Assembly (NCBI GenBank): GCA_903876875.1
Contig: CAIRBT010000033.1
Location: forward strand, 1 to 54,595
Direction of reading: 5' to 3'
Source: an uncultured Geobacteraceae bacterium
Lineage (GTDB): Bacteria > Desulfobacterota > Desulfuromonadia > Geobacterales > Pseudopelobacteraceae
DNA: 54,595 bases
How positions within the stretch are numbered: the stretch's first letter is position 1; each line of letters starts with the position of its first letter. Of this stretch, positions 35,059 through 44,426 are shown one piece after another. Position numbers and translations under genes: made by a program. The notes below the pieces were generated by a model, which worked only from the letters and a program-made list of their open reading frames with translations, was not told the DNA's origin and searched no databases.

Positions 35059-35874
35059 TTAGAAGAGTTTGAGAACCGACTGGGCAGCCTGGGAAGAGAG
35101 ACTCAGTGCTGTGGTTCCGAGGGACTGACGGGTCTGCAGAGCCAGCATGTTCGCACCTTCCTGGTTCATATCGGCCAGTGTCAAGTTGTCGGATCCGACC
35201 TGAAGCGTATTGATCATCGAATCGGTGAAGGTCTGACGGGTGGTGATGGTTGTCAGGTTACTTGCCAGTGACGAAGACTGGGTACGCAGGGTTGTCAATG
35301 CCGTATCCATGAAAGCGTTGGTACTGGCAGCGTTACCGCTGGTCATCCAGCTACCTGCTGAAGAGATACCCAGGGTTGAAGCGTCGGCACCGAAACCGTT
35401 AACGGTCAGGTTGGCATCGCCGGTTTTCTGGCTGAACTCGATTGAAAGTGTACCGGAAGTCAACAGGTTGGTACCACGATAGCCGGCGTCACTTGCCAGC
35501 GTAGTAATCTGGCTGGCGATGGTGTTGAACTGGGTTTCGTAGGTGGCCTGGGACAACGTATCGTTGGTTGCTGCCGCTGCACTGGCAAGACCTTTGGCGG
35601 ACTGGATCAACCCGGTAATTGCGGAGATACCGTTGTCAGCACTTTTGATGGTCTGAACGGCTTCGCTCATGCCGTCTTTACGGTCTGCAAGGTCACTTGC
35701 ACGGTTGGTTGCAGCTTGGGCGGCGAAAAAGTTGGTCGGATTATCAAGGGCGGTGTTTACTTTTTTACCACTGCTCAGACGATTCTGTGTCTGGGTAACT
35801 TGGGTTGCTGTCTGCTGAAGTGCGAGGAGGTTGTTCCTCATGCCTGCGGTAAGTGAGATATCTGAGATTGCCAT
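35059..35874 (-). CDS. fliC: Flagellin, short form with alphaproteobacterial-type ends
   Basis: The flagellin monomer builds the external filament. The 271-residue reading begins at MAISDISLTAGMRNNLLAL, after AAAGGAG. The conserved D0/D1 ends are present: QNRLSSGKKVNTALDNPTNF at the N-terminus and LALQTRQSLGTTALSLSSQ at the C-terminus, ending VLKLF. The variable middle is only about 100 residues, so no large outer D2/D3 domain is expected. The NPTNFF pattern is like flagellins that work with FlaF and FlbT. Many Ser/Thr residues in the middle could be glycosylated. It has its own sigma28-type promoter and follows the giant glycosyltransferase gene. Confidence 0.95.
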   Translation of the reverse strand: MAISDISLTAGMRNNLLALQQTATQVTQTQNRLSSGKKVNTALDNPTNFFAAQAATNRASDLADRKDGMSEAVQTIKSADNGISAITGLIQSAKGLASAAAATNDTLSQATYETQFNTIASQITTLASDAGYRGTNLLTSGTLSIEFSQKTGDANLTVNGFGADASTLGISSAGSWMTSGNAASTNAFMDTALTTLRTQSSSLASNLTTITTRQTFTDSMINTLQVGSDNLTLADMNQEGANMLALQTRQSLGTTALSLSSQAAQSVLKLF

Positions 35875-35897
35875 TGTGATGCTCCTTTCTAGGTTGT

Positions 35898-35912
35898 TCC
35901 GGAAAAACCGGA
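35898..35912 (-). promoter_or_regulatory. Hairpin in the flagellin 5' leader, possible FlbT target
   Basis: On the minus strand TCCGG and CCGGA form a five-pair stem with a TTTTT loop, just before the flagellin ribosome site and about 16 bases after the predicted start. In Caulobacter FlbT acts on the flagellin mRNA leader; a similar role here is inference. Confidence 0.4.
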
Positions 35913-35935
35913 TATGCATTCTGCATTTAATCTAC

Positions 35936-35962
35936 TCATCGACCGGGTGACGAAAAACTTGA
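35936..35962 (-). promoter_or_regulatory. Sigma28 (FliA) promoter of flagellin
   Basis: The minus strand reads TCAAGTTT, 11 bases, GTCGATGA, close to the sigma28 consensus TAAAGTTT-N11-GCCGATAA with 13 of 16 positions matched. The start would be near 35928 with a leader of about 55 bases. Late flagellar genes are typically under FliA control. Confidence 0.75.
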
Positions 35963-35998
35963 GAAGAAATTTCGCACCAGGGAAAAAAATATTCCTAT

Positions 35999-38900
35999 TC
36001 ACCCCGTCGCTGCGAGTTTTTCCGTCTGCTTGCGTACCAGTGCCGCTGCAACTACCTGTAATAGTTCCGACCATTCGGTATCGGCACCTTTCCGAAAGAG
36101 GGTCATGGTCGGGTACCAGGCGGTGCAGCTCCCCCCTTGAGACCAGCGCCAGTCGGCACCGTGGGGGAGCAGAGTCCAGGTCGGGACGCCAAGGGCACCG
36201 GCCAGATGGGCAACGGCGGTATCAATGGTAACAACCAGATCCAAATTTACCATGAAGGCGGCGGTATCGGCAAAGGTGTGGAATTCTGCCGTGTGGTCGA
36301 TCACGGTGAAGCCAAGGTTGTGGGCAGCACACTGTTCCGAACCATCCCCTACCTGCAGACTGTATACTTCGACATTCGGAATGGCGGCCAACGGCGCAAA
36401 ACATGCCAGGGGACAGGAACGCTTCCGGTTCAGCAGTTGCCCCTGCCTGCCATGCCAGACAATGCCGACTTTCAACGCGCGGGATGGTGCCAGTCGCCCC
36501 TGCCACTGCATGCTCTCCCCAGCGGGAGCCGTCAGATAAGGAACCGTGGCCGGGATGGTGTCTACCGTGGTGCCAAACAGGAGCGGTAGGGACATCATCG
36601 GCAGATGGTATTCAAACGCGGGGAGCGTTTCACCGGCTGCGTACACCTCCGCCACCCCGGCAACGGAGGCTAACAACCGTTTCAGAGCCGGAACCTGACA
36701 CTCCAGAATGACCCTGCCCCCCCGTGCTGCCACCAGAGTTGCATAGCGGGCAAATTGCAGGGTGTCGCCAAACCCCTGCTCGGCATGGAGCAGGATGGTG
36801 GCACCTTCAAGCCGGGCACCATCCCAGCGGGGCGCGGAAAAGGCACGCTGTGGCACCGGACTCCCCTTTCTGAAACGCCATTCGAACTCCTGCCACCCCG
36901 CTCCATAGTCACCGACCGCCAGAAGAGCCAGCGACATATTCCAGTGTCCCTCCCCATACTCAGGGTGCAGCTCAATGAGTCGCCCATAGACGGTGAGTGC
37001 CTCGCCCAACCGTTCCTGAGCAGTCAGTACGCCGGCCAGGTTATTCAGTAAGATGGCCCGTTCCGGATCCAGAGCCAGGGCCCGGCGATAGCATGCTTCG
37101 GCATCCGCCAACTGGCCACTGCACTGGTAGGTGCTTCCCAGCATATTGAGGGCGTTGATACGCCCCGGCTCCAGGAGCAGTGCCCTCTGATAGGCGGTGA
37201 TCGCATCGGCAAACCGCTCCTCTTCCCGGCAGATATCGCCCATACCCTGAAAAGCCTCAGCAGAGGCAGGGTCAAGCAGCAAGGCGGTTCGATAGTGAAA
37301 GAGGGCACCCGATGTATCGTGGGTCATTTTGCGCAGCTCACCCAGAGCCAGGTGAGCCGGAACAAAAGTATCCCGCACCAGCAGTACCTGTTCAAAGCAG
37401 CGGGCTGCGTGATCCGGCTTCCCCTGGGAGCGGAAACTGTTCCCCATGTTAAAGAGTGCTTCCGGGTAATCTGCCTTAAGAGCCAGTGCTTTCCGATAAC
37501 GAGCCACTGCATCGTCGTAGCGCCCTAAACTATCAAGGGTAACGCCATGGTTGCAGTAGGCTTCCGCATCGTCCGGGTGTGCGGCGACCAGGGCGGCAAA
37601 TTGCCGTTCAGCCTCCTCTATCCTCCCCGCACGCAGCAACTGGAGCGGAGCCTCACGGGGTAACGCACGTTCAGCAATCCAGTCGGTCAAAGCCTGGCAG
37701 ATCTGACTGATGACCGGCTGCCACGCTCCGGCAGCTGCCTGACGGAACAGCTTCATCGACGGGTACCAGGGGGAATCATCCCGTTCCAGCAGCCACCGCC
37801 AGTCCGCCACAAAGGGGAGCAGCGTCCAGACAGGTCTGCCAAGAGCACCGGCCAGATGGGCTACGGCCGTATCAACAGTGATGACCAGATCGAGATGCTC
37901 CAGCAGGGCAGCCGTATCGGCAAAGTCCGTGATGGTGCCGGAGTGATCCACGAAAGGTACGGCGCTCGGTATTGGCGTCCGGGTGACCACCTGGAGTGAG
38001 TGGAATGTTATCCCCGCACTCTTCCAGAGTGGAGCCAGCAACTCAAAGGGGCAGCTTCGCTCCGGACTTGGCTCCCGGTTCCCCTCCCAGGCCAGACCAA
38101 CGTTCACGCTTCCGGAGAAGGGTGCCATGATGGCCGCCCACCTGCTCCGATAATCTGCCGGTGCCTGAAGATAGGGGATAGAGGCCGGAATGGTTGCTTC
38201 CGTGGTGGCAAAACGGTGAGGAAGGCTCTGCACCGGAATCTGAAAATCAAAGGAGGGAAGTGCCTCCTCCGGCGTCACTACCTGGGAGACTCCCGGTACC
38301 GTGGCCAGCAGGGGTGCCAACTCAGGAAGGGACAGCACGAGAACCCGTGCCCCCCGTGCTGCGATGAGGGGGGCGTAGCGAATAAACTGGAGCATATCTC
38401 CCCGCCCCTGCTCCATGGGGATGAGGAGGGTTTTGCCTGCCAGCGAAGAACCGTCCCAGAGCGGGAAATCGGGGGCTGGATTCCTGGCCAGAAACTTTTC
38501 CGAGTGCCAGCGCCACTCATACTCCTGCCATCCCGGGATGAAATCCCCTTGACGGAGCAGCAACGCACCCCGCAACCAATGGGCGTCGGCGTGAGCCGGG
38601 GCGAGGGCAATGGCCGCTTCCGCCGAAGAGAGTGCCTCTGTGTACCACCCCACCGCCTGACAACTGAAGGCACGGTTAAACCAGCCCTTCAGGAAGAGCG
38701 GGTCCCGACTCGTCGCATGGCGATAGGCGGTAATGGCCTCTTCTGTTCTCCCCTGCAGCTGGAGCGCAACCCCCAGACTCTGGTAAGGGTCGGGAAGTTC
38801 GGGAGCCTCTGTGACAATACTCCGGAAGCAGCGTTCCCCGGCAGCTCCCCTCCCCTGCTCCACCAGCCAACAACCGTAGGAGTAGCGGGCCGGGATGCCA

Positions 38901-41425
38901 ACCGAAGGGGAGGTGACGACATGGTCGGTCAGTAACCGCTCAAGCTCACTCTTTACCCTGCCCATAACGCCACCCCACCCCTCACCGGCGGTCTGTTCAA
39001 ATGCTGTCATGGTCGGATACCAGGGGGAGTGCCGGTCACCATGGAGCCAGCGCCAGTCGGCCAGGGCCGGCAGCAAAACCCAAACCGGTCGCCCCAGGGC
39101 TCCGGCCAGATGAACCACGGCGGTATCGACCGAAATAACAAGATCAAGGGAGGCGATCAGCGCGGCGGTCTCGGTAAAATCGGTCAACGAGGAGGCCACA
39201 TCGACGATGGTCATGGCCGGTGCCGCCGTCGCCACCTCACGTGAGATATCCCCCACCTGCAGACTGTAAAAGGCAACGCCCGGCAGCTTCGCCAGGGGGG
39301 TAAATTCCGTTACGGCACAGGAGCGATCCCGGTCACGGGGGTTGTCCGGATTGCCACGCCACACCAGGCCAACGTTATAGACAGCATGACCGGTCAGTCG
39401 CTGCTGCCACCACCGTACTTTAACCGGATCGGCATGCAAATAGGGAGCCTGCCCCGGAACGGTGTCAACGGTAGTGCCACAGAGAGCGGGGAGGCTGAGC
39501 GACTGGATATAGTAGTCACTGTTCGGCGGCGTAGCCGATTTTGCCACAAGGGTGCCTACGCCGGGGAAATTTCTCAGGAGCGGAATAAGCAGGGGATCAA
39601 TCTCTAAAATGACGTATGCACCCTGTTCGGCAACCAGCGTAATGTAGCGGGCAAGCTGAATGGTATCACCCAGTCCCTGTTCGCAGAAAATCAGCAGACT
39701 TTTACCGGAAAGAGCCGAACCGTCCCACCGTGGTTGCCGGTAGGTACGGCCATCAATAGCAAGGGAAGCCATGGAGAGCCGCACCTCAAAATTGGCAAAG
39801 CCCTGCCGGTAATCGCCGGTATGCAGTTGCAGGAACGCCAGGTTGTAGCGTGCTATGGCGTTATCCGGTGCCAACCGAAGAATGGCGTGGCAGCATTCAA
39901 AGGCATCGGGAAGCTTGCCCTGCTTTACCAGTGTTTCCCCCAAGTGCATAAGAATGTCAACGGAATCGGGCTTGAGCCGATGGGCTCGCTTGAGTGTTGC
40001 CTCCGCTTCGACCAACTCCCCCCCCTTCAGAAGGGCGCGGCCGAGATTAAAAGGAATGACCGGCAGATCACCAATAAGTCGGGAAAGAGCTTTCAGTTCA
40101 CGGATAGCACTATCATCGTCACCCCGTTCCAGCCCCCCTAACGCACTCTGAAGTCTCGGTTCCAGAAGGTCAAGGGTTGCCTCCGTGATGGTAACCTGCG
40201 GATAGCGACTGAGCAGAGCCTCTCCGATGCGACCGATGACCGCCTGCCACTCCCCGGCCCGTTCCTGGCGGAACAGCTCCATGGTCGGATACCAGGGGGA
40301 GTCGGACCTGTCTGTGAGCCAACGCCAGTCGGCATGGGCCGCCAGCATCAGCCAGACCGGTTTACCCAGGGCTCCGGCCAGATGTGCCGTGGCGGTATCA
40401 ATGGTGATTATCAGGTCAAGGTTGGCCATGAACGCCCCACTGTCGGCAAAACAGCGGATCTCGCCCCCCCGGTCGGTGAGGAGTCGTGCCATTCCAGGGG
40501 GAAGCGAATCTCCTGAGTGGTCGTCCGGCTGTAATGAATAGAAGCTGACGCCCGCCAGGGTCAGCAGCGGTAGCAACTCTTTCGGCGGGCAGGAACGTTC
40601 CGGGTAGGGAAAAGGCTTGCCACTCCAGACCAGGCCCACGGCGACAGTGCCCTCCCGGCGGGAAAAACTGCTCCGCCACCGGTCACTCACCTCCGGCGGA
40701 GGGGAGAGGTATGGCACCACATGGGGAATGGAGTCGGCGGTGGTGCCGAAGAGGAACGGCAGGCTGAGCAGCGGGATATGGAAATCGGTAACCGGGGGTG
40801 AGGGAGCTTTGGCAAAAACCTGTTCGACACCGGGAAGCTGTTGGAAGAGTGTCACCAGCGGTTCCTGTACCTCCAAAAAAATCCGCGCCCCCAGACGAAC
40901 CAGCAGCGGCAGATAGCGCACAAACATCAGGGCATCGCCAAACCCCTGTTCTCCATAGACCAGCAGGGTACGATGCCGCAGAGGGGAACCATCCCAGCGG
41001 GGCTGGCTGTACTGCCGGTCATCAAGACCGGCCATGGCTTCAAACCGATATTCGTAGTCAGCAAAACCGTCACGGAAATTGCCGTTCCGGAGCAGGTGAG
41101 CCGCCCGGTTGTAGCGGGCTTTGGCGTTATGGGGAGCGTCGGCAATCACCGCCTCGTAACAGCGGAGTGACTCCTCCTCCCGGCCACGGCGGTCGAGCAC
41201 ATAGCCCAGATTCAGGAGTGTTTCCAATGACCGGGGGACGCTTGCAAGCACGGCACGAAAAGCAGCTTCCGCGTCTTCATAACGGCGCTCAGCCGTGTAT
41301 GCCACACCCTGGGCAAACCATGCTTCGGCGGTGCGGGGGACTAGTGCCGGGTGCTCTTCCCCCGCTGGAGACGGGGAAGACTCAGCCAACCGGAAGTCGC
41401 CGTTGCCTGATAGACCGTAGCTCAT
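35999..41425 (-). CDS. Giant TPR-glycosyltransferase with four tandem TPR/GT9-like modules
   Basis: The 1808-residue protein consists of four TPR-plus-glycosyltransferase units in tandem, at about residues 33-410, 411-840, 841-1255 and 1256-1808. Each has a WDGxxL...EQGxGD motif (near 144, 567, 990, 1534) and a (S/T)xDTAxxHLAGALGxP loop (near 341, 765, 1183, 1733), the latter like the GT9 nucleotide-sugar loop. All four keep both motifs, so none looks decayed. Module 4 has about six TPR units, the others two or three. There is no signal peptide or membrane helix, so it acts in the cytoplasm. It overlaps the preceding glycosyltransferase by 4 bases and lies 124 bases before flagellin; flagellin glycosylation is the likeliest role, by inference. 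Confidence 0.88.
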   Translation of the reverse strand: MSYGLSGNGDFRLAESSPSPAGEEHPALVPRTAEAWFAQGVAYTAERRYEDAEAAFRAVLASVPRSLETLLNLGYVLDRRGREEESLRCYEAVIADAPHNAKARYNRAAHLLRNGNFRDGFADYEYRFEAMAGLDDRQYSQPRWDGSPLRHRTLLVYGEQGFGDALMFVRYLPLLVRLGARIFLEVQEPLVTLFQQLPGVEQVFAKAPSPPVTDFHIPLLSLPFLFGTTADSIPHVVPYLSPPPEVSDRWRSSFSRREGTVAVGLVWSGKPFPYPERSCPPKELLPLLTLAGVSFYSLQPDDHSGDSLPPGMARLLTDRGGEIRCFADSGAFMANLDLIITIDTATAHLAGALGKPVWLMLAAHADWRWLTDRSDSPWYPTMELFRQERAGEWQAVIGRIGEALLSRYPQVTITEATLDLLEPRLQSALGGLERGDDDSAIRELKALSRLIGDLPVIPFNLGRALLKGGELVEAEATLKRAHRLKPDSVDILMHLGETLVKQGKLPDAFECCHAILRLAPDNAIARYNLAFLQLHTGDYRQGFANFEVRLSMASLAIDGRTYRQPRWDGSALSGKSLLIFCEQGLGDTIQLARYITLVAEQGAYVILEIDPLLIPLLRNFPGVGTLVAKSATPPNSDYYIQSLSLPALCGTTVDTVPGQAPYLHADPVKVRWWQQRLTGHAVYNVGLVWRGNPDNPRDRDRSCAVTEFTPLAKLPGVAFYSLQVGDISREVATAAPAMTIVDVASSLTDFTETAALIASLDLVISVDTAVVHLAGALGRPVWVLLPALADWRWLHGDRHSPWYPTMTAFEQTAGEGWGGVMGRVKSELERLLTDHVVTSPSVGIPARYSYGCWLVEQGRGAAGERCFRSIVTEAPELPDPYQSLGVALQLQGRTEEAITAYRHATSRDPLFLKGWFNRAFSCQAVGWYTEALSSAEAAIALAPAHADAHWLRGALLLRQGDFIPGWQEYEWRWHSEKFLARNPAPDFPLWDGSSLAGKTLLIPMEQGRGDMLQFIRYAPLIAARGARVLVLSLPELAPLLATVPGVSQVVTPEEALPSFDFQIPVQSLPHRFATTEATIPASIPYLQAPADYRSRWAAIMAPFSGSVNVGLAWEGNREPSPERSCPFELLAPLWKSAGITFHSLQVVTRTPIPSAVPFVDHSGTITDFADTAALLEHLDLVITVDTAVAHLAGALGRPVWTLLPFVADWRWLLERDDSPWYPSMKLFRQAAAGAWQPVISQICQALTDWIAERALPREAPLQLLRAGRIEEAERQFAALVAAHPDDAEAYCNHGVTLDSLGRYDDAVARYRKALALKADYPEALFNMGNSFRSQGKPDHAARCFEQVLLVRDTFVPAHLALGELRKMTHDTSGALFHYRTALLLDPASAEAFQGMGDICREEERFADAITAYQRALLLEPGRINALNMLGSTYQCSGQLADAEACYRRALALDPERAILLNNLAGVLTAQERLGEALTVYGRLIELHPEYGEGHWNMSLALLAVGDYGAGWQEFEWRFRKGSPVPQRAFSAPRWDGARLEGATILLHAEQGFGDTLQFARYATLVAARGGRVILECQVPALKRLLASVAGVAEVYAAGETLPAFEYHLPMMSLPLLFGTTVDTIPATVPYLTAPAGESMQWQGRLAPSRALKVGIVWHGRQGQLLNRKRSCPLACFAPLAAIPNVEVYSLQVGDGSEQCAAHNLGFTVIDHTAEFHTFADTAAFMVNLDLVVTIDTAVAHLAGALGVPTWTLLPHGADWRWSQGGSCTAWYPTMTLFRKGADTEWSELLQVVAAALVRKQTEKLAATG

Positions 41426-43386
41426 GTCCGCTGTTCGCCCTGTCCTCCCCCGGCTTTACGAGCCAGTACGTCGATAAAACGCCGCAGAGGAGCCAACTTG
41501 CTTTCGTCAGGGAAGTAGCGGGCCGCATCATCAAGCCATTGCCGGGCAGCATCGACATGCCCTCCGACCGCCAACCCCTGGGCTGTGTCCGAAATATAGG
41601 AAAAAAACAGACTTTCCAACAGTTCCCGGTTGTTGTCCCGGTCCGCAATACCTTGCCATTTATTCAGAAAGAATTTGCGGTTTTTCAGAAGAATTTCCCC
41701 GGCGGTGCGACTCTGTTCATAATAGCCTATCTCACGCAGTGCCCGGATGGAGCCGCTCCAGTGGTGGTCATAACTGGTCACCGGCACCACATAGCTTTTT
41801 AAACCGGCGCGTTTGATCTGCAGCCCCAGATCCCACTCTTCAAAGTAACAGGGGGTGAAGCCGTTTTCAAAGCGGATAATCTTGTCGTTGAAGTGCTGGA
41901 GACGAATCGCGAAAAAGAAGCCGGAAACCGCATCGACCTCCATTGGAGTGTGAACCGCCCCCTTGTCGTAATAGACATAGTCACGGGTCATCGAAAACTC
42001 GACAAAACTTCCTTGGGGGCCGACACAGGCGGCAAGCGGCAGCGTGGTGAGAGCCCGTTCCAGTTCGTCTACCGCCTGCTGCTCCAGATGGAGATCGGCA
42101 TTGAGAATGAAAACCACCGGAGTGACGGCCATCTCCAACCCCAGGTTCCAGGCACGAGCAACGCCGATATTCTGTTTCAGTACGGCATAGCGGGTGATAC
42201 GGGGGTGCGACTTCAGGTGTTCGGCAATTTCCTGACCGTTGAACACAATAATAACCTCCCCCTCTATGTCCTGCAAATCCTCAAGGAGGGTCACGATATT
42301 GTATTCGCTGGCCGGGGACATATCCAGCACCGGAATAACGAAACTTCGGCTGGAGGAACCGATACAGAGATGTGCCGGATTATCCCGGTCTACGGCCGGC
42401 ACGTTCACCAGGGAGCGTTGCCGCAGCTCACCGGCGGAGCAGGTATCCGACTTCCCTTCGAGTGCCACCGCCAGCAGGTCTTCGACGCGATGTCCATAGG
42501 TATGGGCGTTGAGCACCAACCGCTGCCCCCGGGCGGCAATCTGCTCCCGCAGTTCTTCATTCTCCAGATAAAAGGCGGCAACATCACCGATGGCGGCATC
42601 ACGGTAGAGTGCATAATCCTCCCCAGCCCTGAACAGTTCATCCTGGCCACTGTTACGAGCCATGTCGGAGAGCAGCAGGGAACCGGTGGCCATGACCTCA
42701 AAAACCCGCATGTTCAGATCATTTTTGACCGCTTCATTAAAGACGATTTTAGAGCGGCTGAAAACCTGTGCCATGTCATCCCAGAAACAGCGCTCGTAGT
42801 GAACCGGAATGGTGGCCGAAAGGGCAGAGAGCAGACCTTCCCGCCGGGTTCCGGGCTGGACACTGCCGACAAAGCCGACCTGATATTCCCCGGTCGGTTC
42901 GGTTCGGCGGTGGATGTCGGGACAGCAGGCCAGCGGAAGCCAGTGAACCCGTATCCCCTGACGGCGGAAATCATCCAGATATTCCCGCTGGGCAATGAAC
43001 ACCATGTCAAATTCTTTGGCCCACTCCAGATGGGTGGCGAGGTTCAGGTGCGAATCGATCAGGTAGCAGACCTTGGGACAGGTCACCGCCCCCAGGTTCA
43101 GCGGGTAATGGCCGCCGACCGATTCAACCCACAGGTACAGATCGGGAAGGTCACCGGGGGGGGTGGCGGCAAGCAGTGCTTTCATATCCGGGTTCGGGCC
43201 GGTCGAAATATTCTGCTCGGTCAGCGGCAGCTTCATATTCTGCAACTTCCATCGCTCGATCAATTCGGGGGGGAACGGGGGGCCAATGGTCGTGGTACGG
43301 CAACAACTTCTCAGGGCTCGTTCCAGATAGGCTGCAGTGGTAACCGGGTAGGCTACATACGCCAGCCAGACATGTATGTTTTTCAT
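41422..43386 (-). CDS. Two-domain glycosyltransferase (GT4-like plus GT2-like)
   Basis: The 654-residue protein joins two transferase types. Residues 1-330 are a GT-B fold with a CgeB/GT4-like end, AVKNDLNMRVFEVMATGSLL, where the Glu lies in the nucleotide-sugar site. Residues 345-600 are a GT2-like GT-A domain with IGVARAWNLGLEMAVTPVV and the metal motif around ILNADLHLEQQAVDELERAL. The last ~50 residues are helical. It is probably a cytoplasmic enzyme that adds two sugars or types of linkage. It overlaps its neighbours on both sides by 4 bases, within the glycosyltransferase cluster. The donors and acceptor cannot be read from sequence. Confidence 0.85.
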   Translation of the reverse strand: MKNIHVWLAYVAYPVTTAAYLERALRSCCRTTTIGPPFPPELIERWKLQNMKLPLTEQNISTGPNPDMKALLAATPPGDLPDLYLWVESVGGHYPLNLGAVTCPKVCYLIDSHLNLATHLEWAKEFDMVFIAQREYLDDFRRQGIRVHWLPLACCPDIHRRTEPTGEYQVGFVGSVQPGTRREGLLSALSATIPVHYERCFWDDMAQVFSRSKIVFNEAVKNDLNMRVFEVMATGSLLLSDMARNSGQDELFRAGEDYALYRDAAIGDVAAFYLENEELREQIAARGQRLVLNAHTYGHRVEDLLAVALEGKSDTCSAGELRQRSLVNVPAVDRDNPAHLCIGSSSRSFVIPVLDMSPASEYNIVTLLEDLQDIEGEVIIVFNGQEIAEHLKSHPRITRYAVLKQNIGVARAWNLGLEMAVTPVVFILNADLHLEQQAVDELERALTTLPLAACVGPQGSFVEFSMTRDYVYYDKGAVHTPMEVDAVSGFFFAIRLQHFNDKIIRFENGFTPCYFEEWDLGLQIKRAGLKSYVVPVTSYDHHWSGSIRALREIGYYEQSRTAGEILLKNRKFFLNKWQGIADRDNNRELLESLFFSYISDTAQGLAVGGHVDAARQWLDDAARYFPDESKLAPLRRFIDVLARKAGGGQGEQRT

Positions 43387-44426
43387 AGAGGTTTCCTTGT
43401 CAGACAGTGTGTGCCGATGGCATGAAACTGCCGCGCCGCCTTATTCCACGCCAGTTGTTTCATATCTTCGGCGGCAATGGCTCCTTTTTCGTGGCAGAAA
43501 GAGCGGTTCTGATAGGCCGATTCCAGCCGGAACAGTATTTCTTCAACGGAGTTTTCATACCAGACCGCCGACGGTGCCCCGCTGCCATTGGTAATGAGTA
43601 ACGGTTCGTAACTGGTCAGCGGCAGGGCATTCTGTTCAGTAATGACATCGCCATGACCGGTGCTGTCGTTGGCAATAACGGTACGGCCACACGCCATGTA
43701 CTCGCACATGACCATATTGTTCCCCCCCTCACAACGATTGGGAAACAGGCCAATGTCGGTCTGCTGGTAAATCTGTCGGATCAGTGTATTGTCAACGAGG
43801 GGTGCCAGATAGACCCGGTCGGGCGGAATACCGTTTTCAGAGAGGGTTCGGTGCAGAATAGTTGTACAGTCATCGTCACCAGGGTGAAAGGTGATGTGGG
43901 AGGAGCGCGCCATGGTCGCCACGGAAAAGGGCCACTGGTTCCCCCAACTACAGGCGAGATAGGCGTCCTTGTGTCGTGCCATGAACACCTTCATGGCGGC
44001 AATCACCAGATCCTGCCCCTTCCGATATTCAAACTTCCCCCCGGAGAACACAATGAAACGGCCATCGTCAGCCCGAAATGGGAGCTTGTGGAAATTGGCC
44101 GGGTCGATCCCCTGCAAAACCGTGGCGGTCTGGCGCACACCACCAATTCGCAGCTGATACTCGCACCACGAAGAACCGGCAACGATAAAATCCCACTCAC
44201 GGGCGGCACGGCGCGTATGGCGAAGAACTTCAATATCATTTTCAAAAAAACAGTAACCGATATTGATACGGCTCCGTTGCCCAGGGTCCATGGGGCGCAG
44301 GTCACAGCCGGAGATGCAGTGGAGGGTCACCCCCTCAAGGGGGGGCAACGCGGCAATTTCGCGGGACAGGTATTCACCGGCAATGCCCCAGCCATGGGCG
44401 CGCCCGGTGGGCATGGAGACTCTCAT
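43383..44426 (-). CDS. GT4-family glycosyltransferase
   Basis: The 347-residue reading starts at MRVSMPTGRAHGWGIAGEYL; its ATG overlaps the stop of the TPR gene in an ATGA. A longer frame to 44480 lies inside that gene and is not used. The C-terminal half has the GT4 pattern GLFPNRCEGGNNMVMCEYMA with the catalytic-loop Glu pair. The donor-site start FIVFSGGKFEYRKGQDLVI is typical of retaining GT-B enzymes. It seems to be cytoplasmic, part of a coupled set with the two-domain transferase and the giant TPR-GT protein. Substrate unknown. Confidence 0.87.
   Translation of the reverse strand: MRVSMPTGRAHGWGIAGEYLSREIAALPPLEGVTLHCISGCDLRPMDPGQRSRINIGYCFFENDIEVLRHTRRAAREWDFIVAGSSWCEYQLRIGGVRQTATVLQGIDPANFHKLPFRADDGRFIVFSGGKFEYRKGQDLVIAAMKVFMARHKDAYLACSWGNQWPFSVATMARSSHITFHPGDDDCTTILHRTLSENGIPPDRVYLAPLVDNTLIRQIYQQTDIGLFPNRCEGGNNMVMCEYMACGRTVIANDSTGHGDVITEQNALPLTSYEPLLITNGSGAPSAVWYENSVEEILFRLESAYQNRSFCHEKGAIAAEDMKQLAWNKAARQFHAIGTHCLTRKPL

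Noticed and set aside
38000-38935. 311-codon open frame opposite the giant TPR-glycosyltransferase
   Set aside because: The frame has a composition rich in Arg, Gly and Pro typical of shadows, and the opposite frame is continuous with four conserved modules.
36000-41425. Giant gene as an assembly artefact of repeated sequence
   Set aside because: The four modules share motifs but differ throughout in sequence and length of TPR regions, so they are not copies of one read segment.
41893-43425. Long open frame (510 codons) on the plus strand opposite the two-domain glycosyltransferase
   Set aside because: It has no ribosome site, no recognisable domain and a repetitive polar composition, as expected for a GC-rich antisense frame; the opposite strand has clear enzyme motifs.
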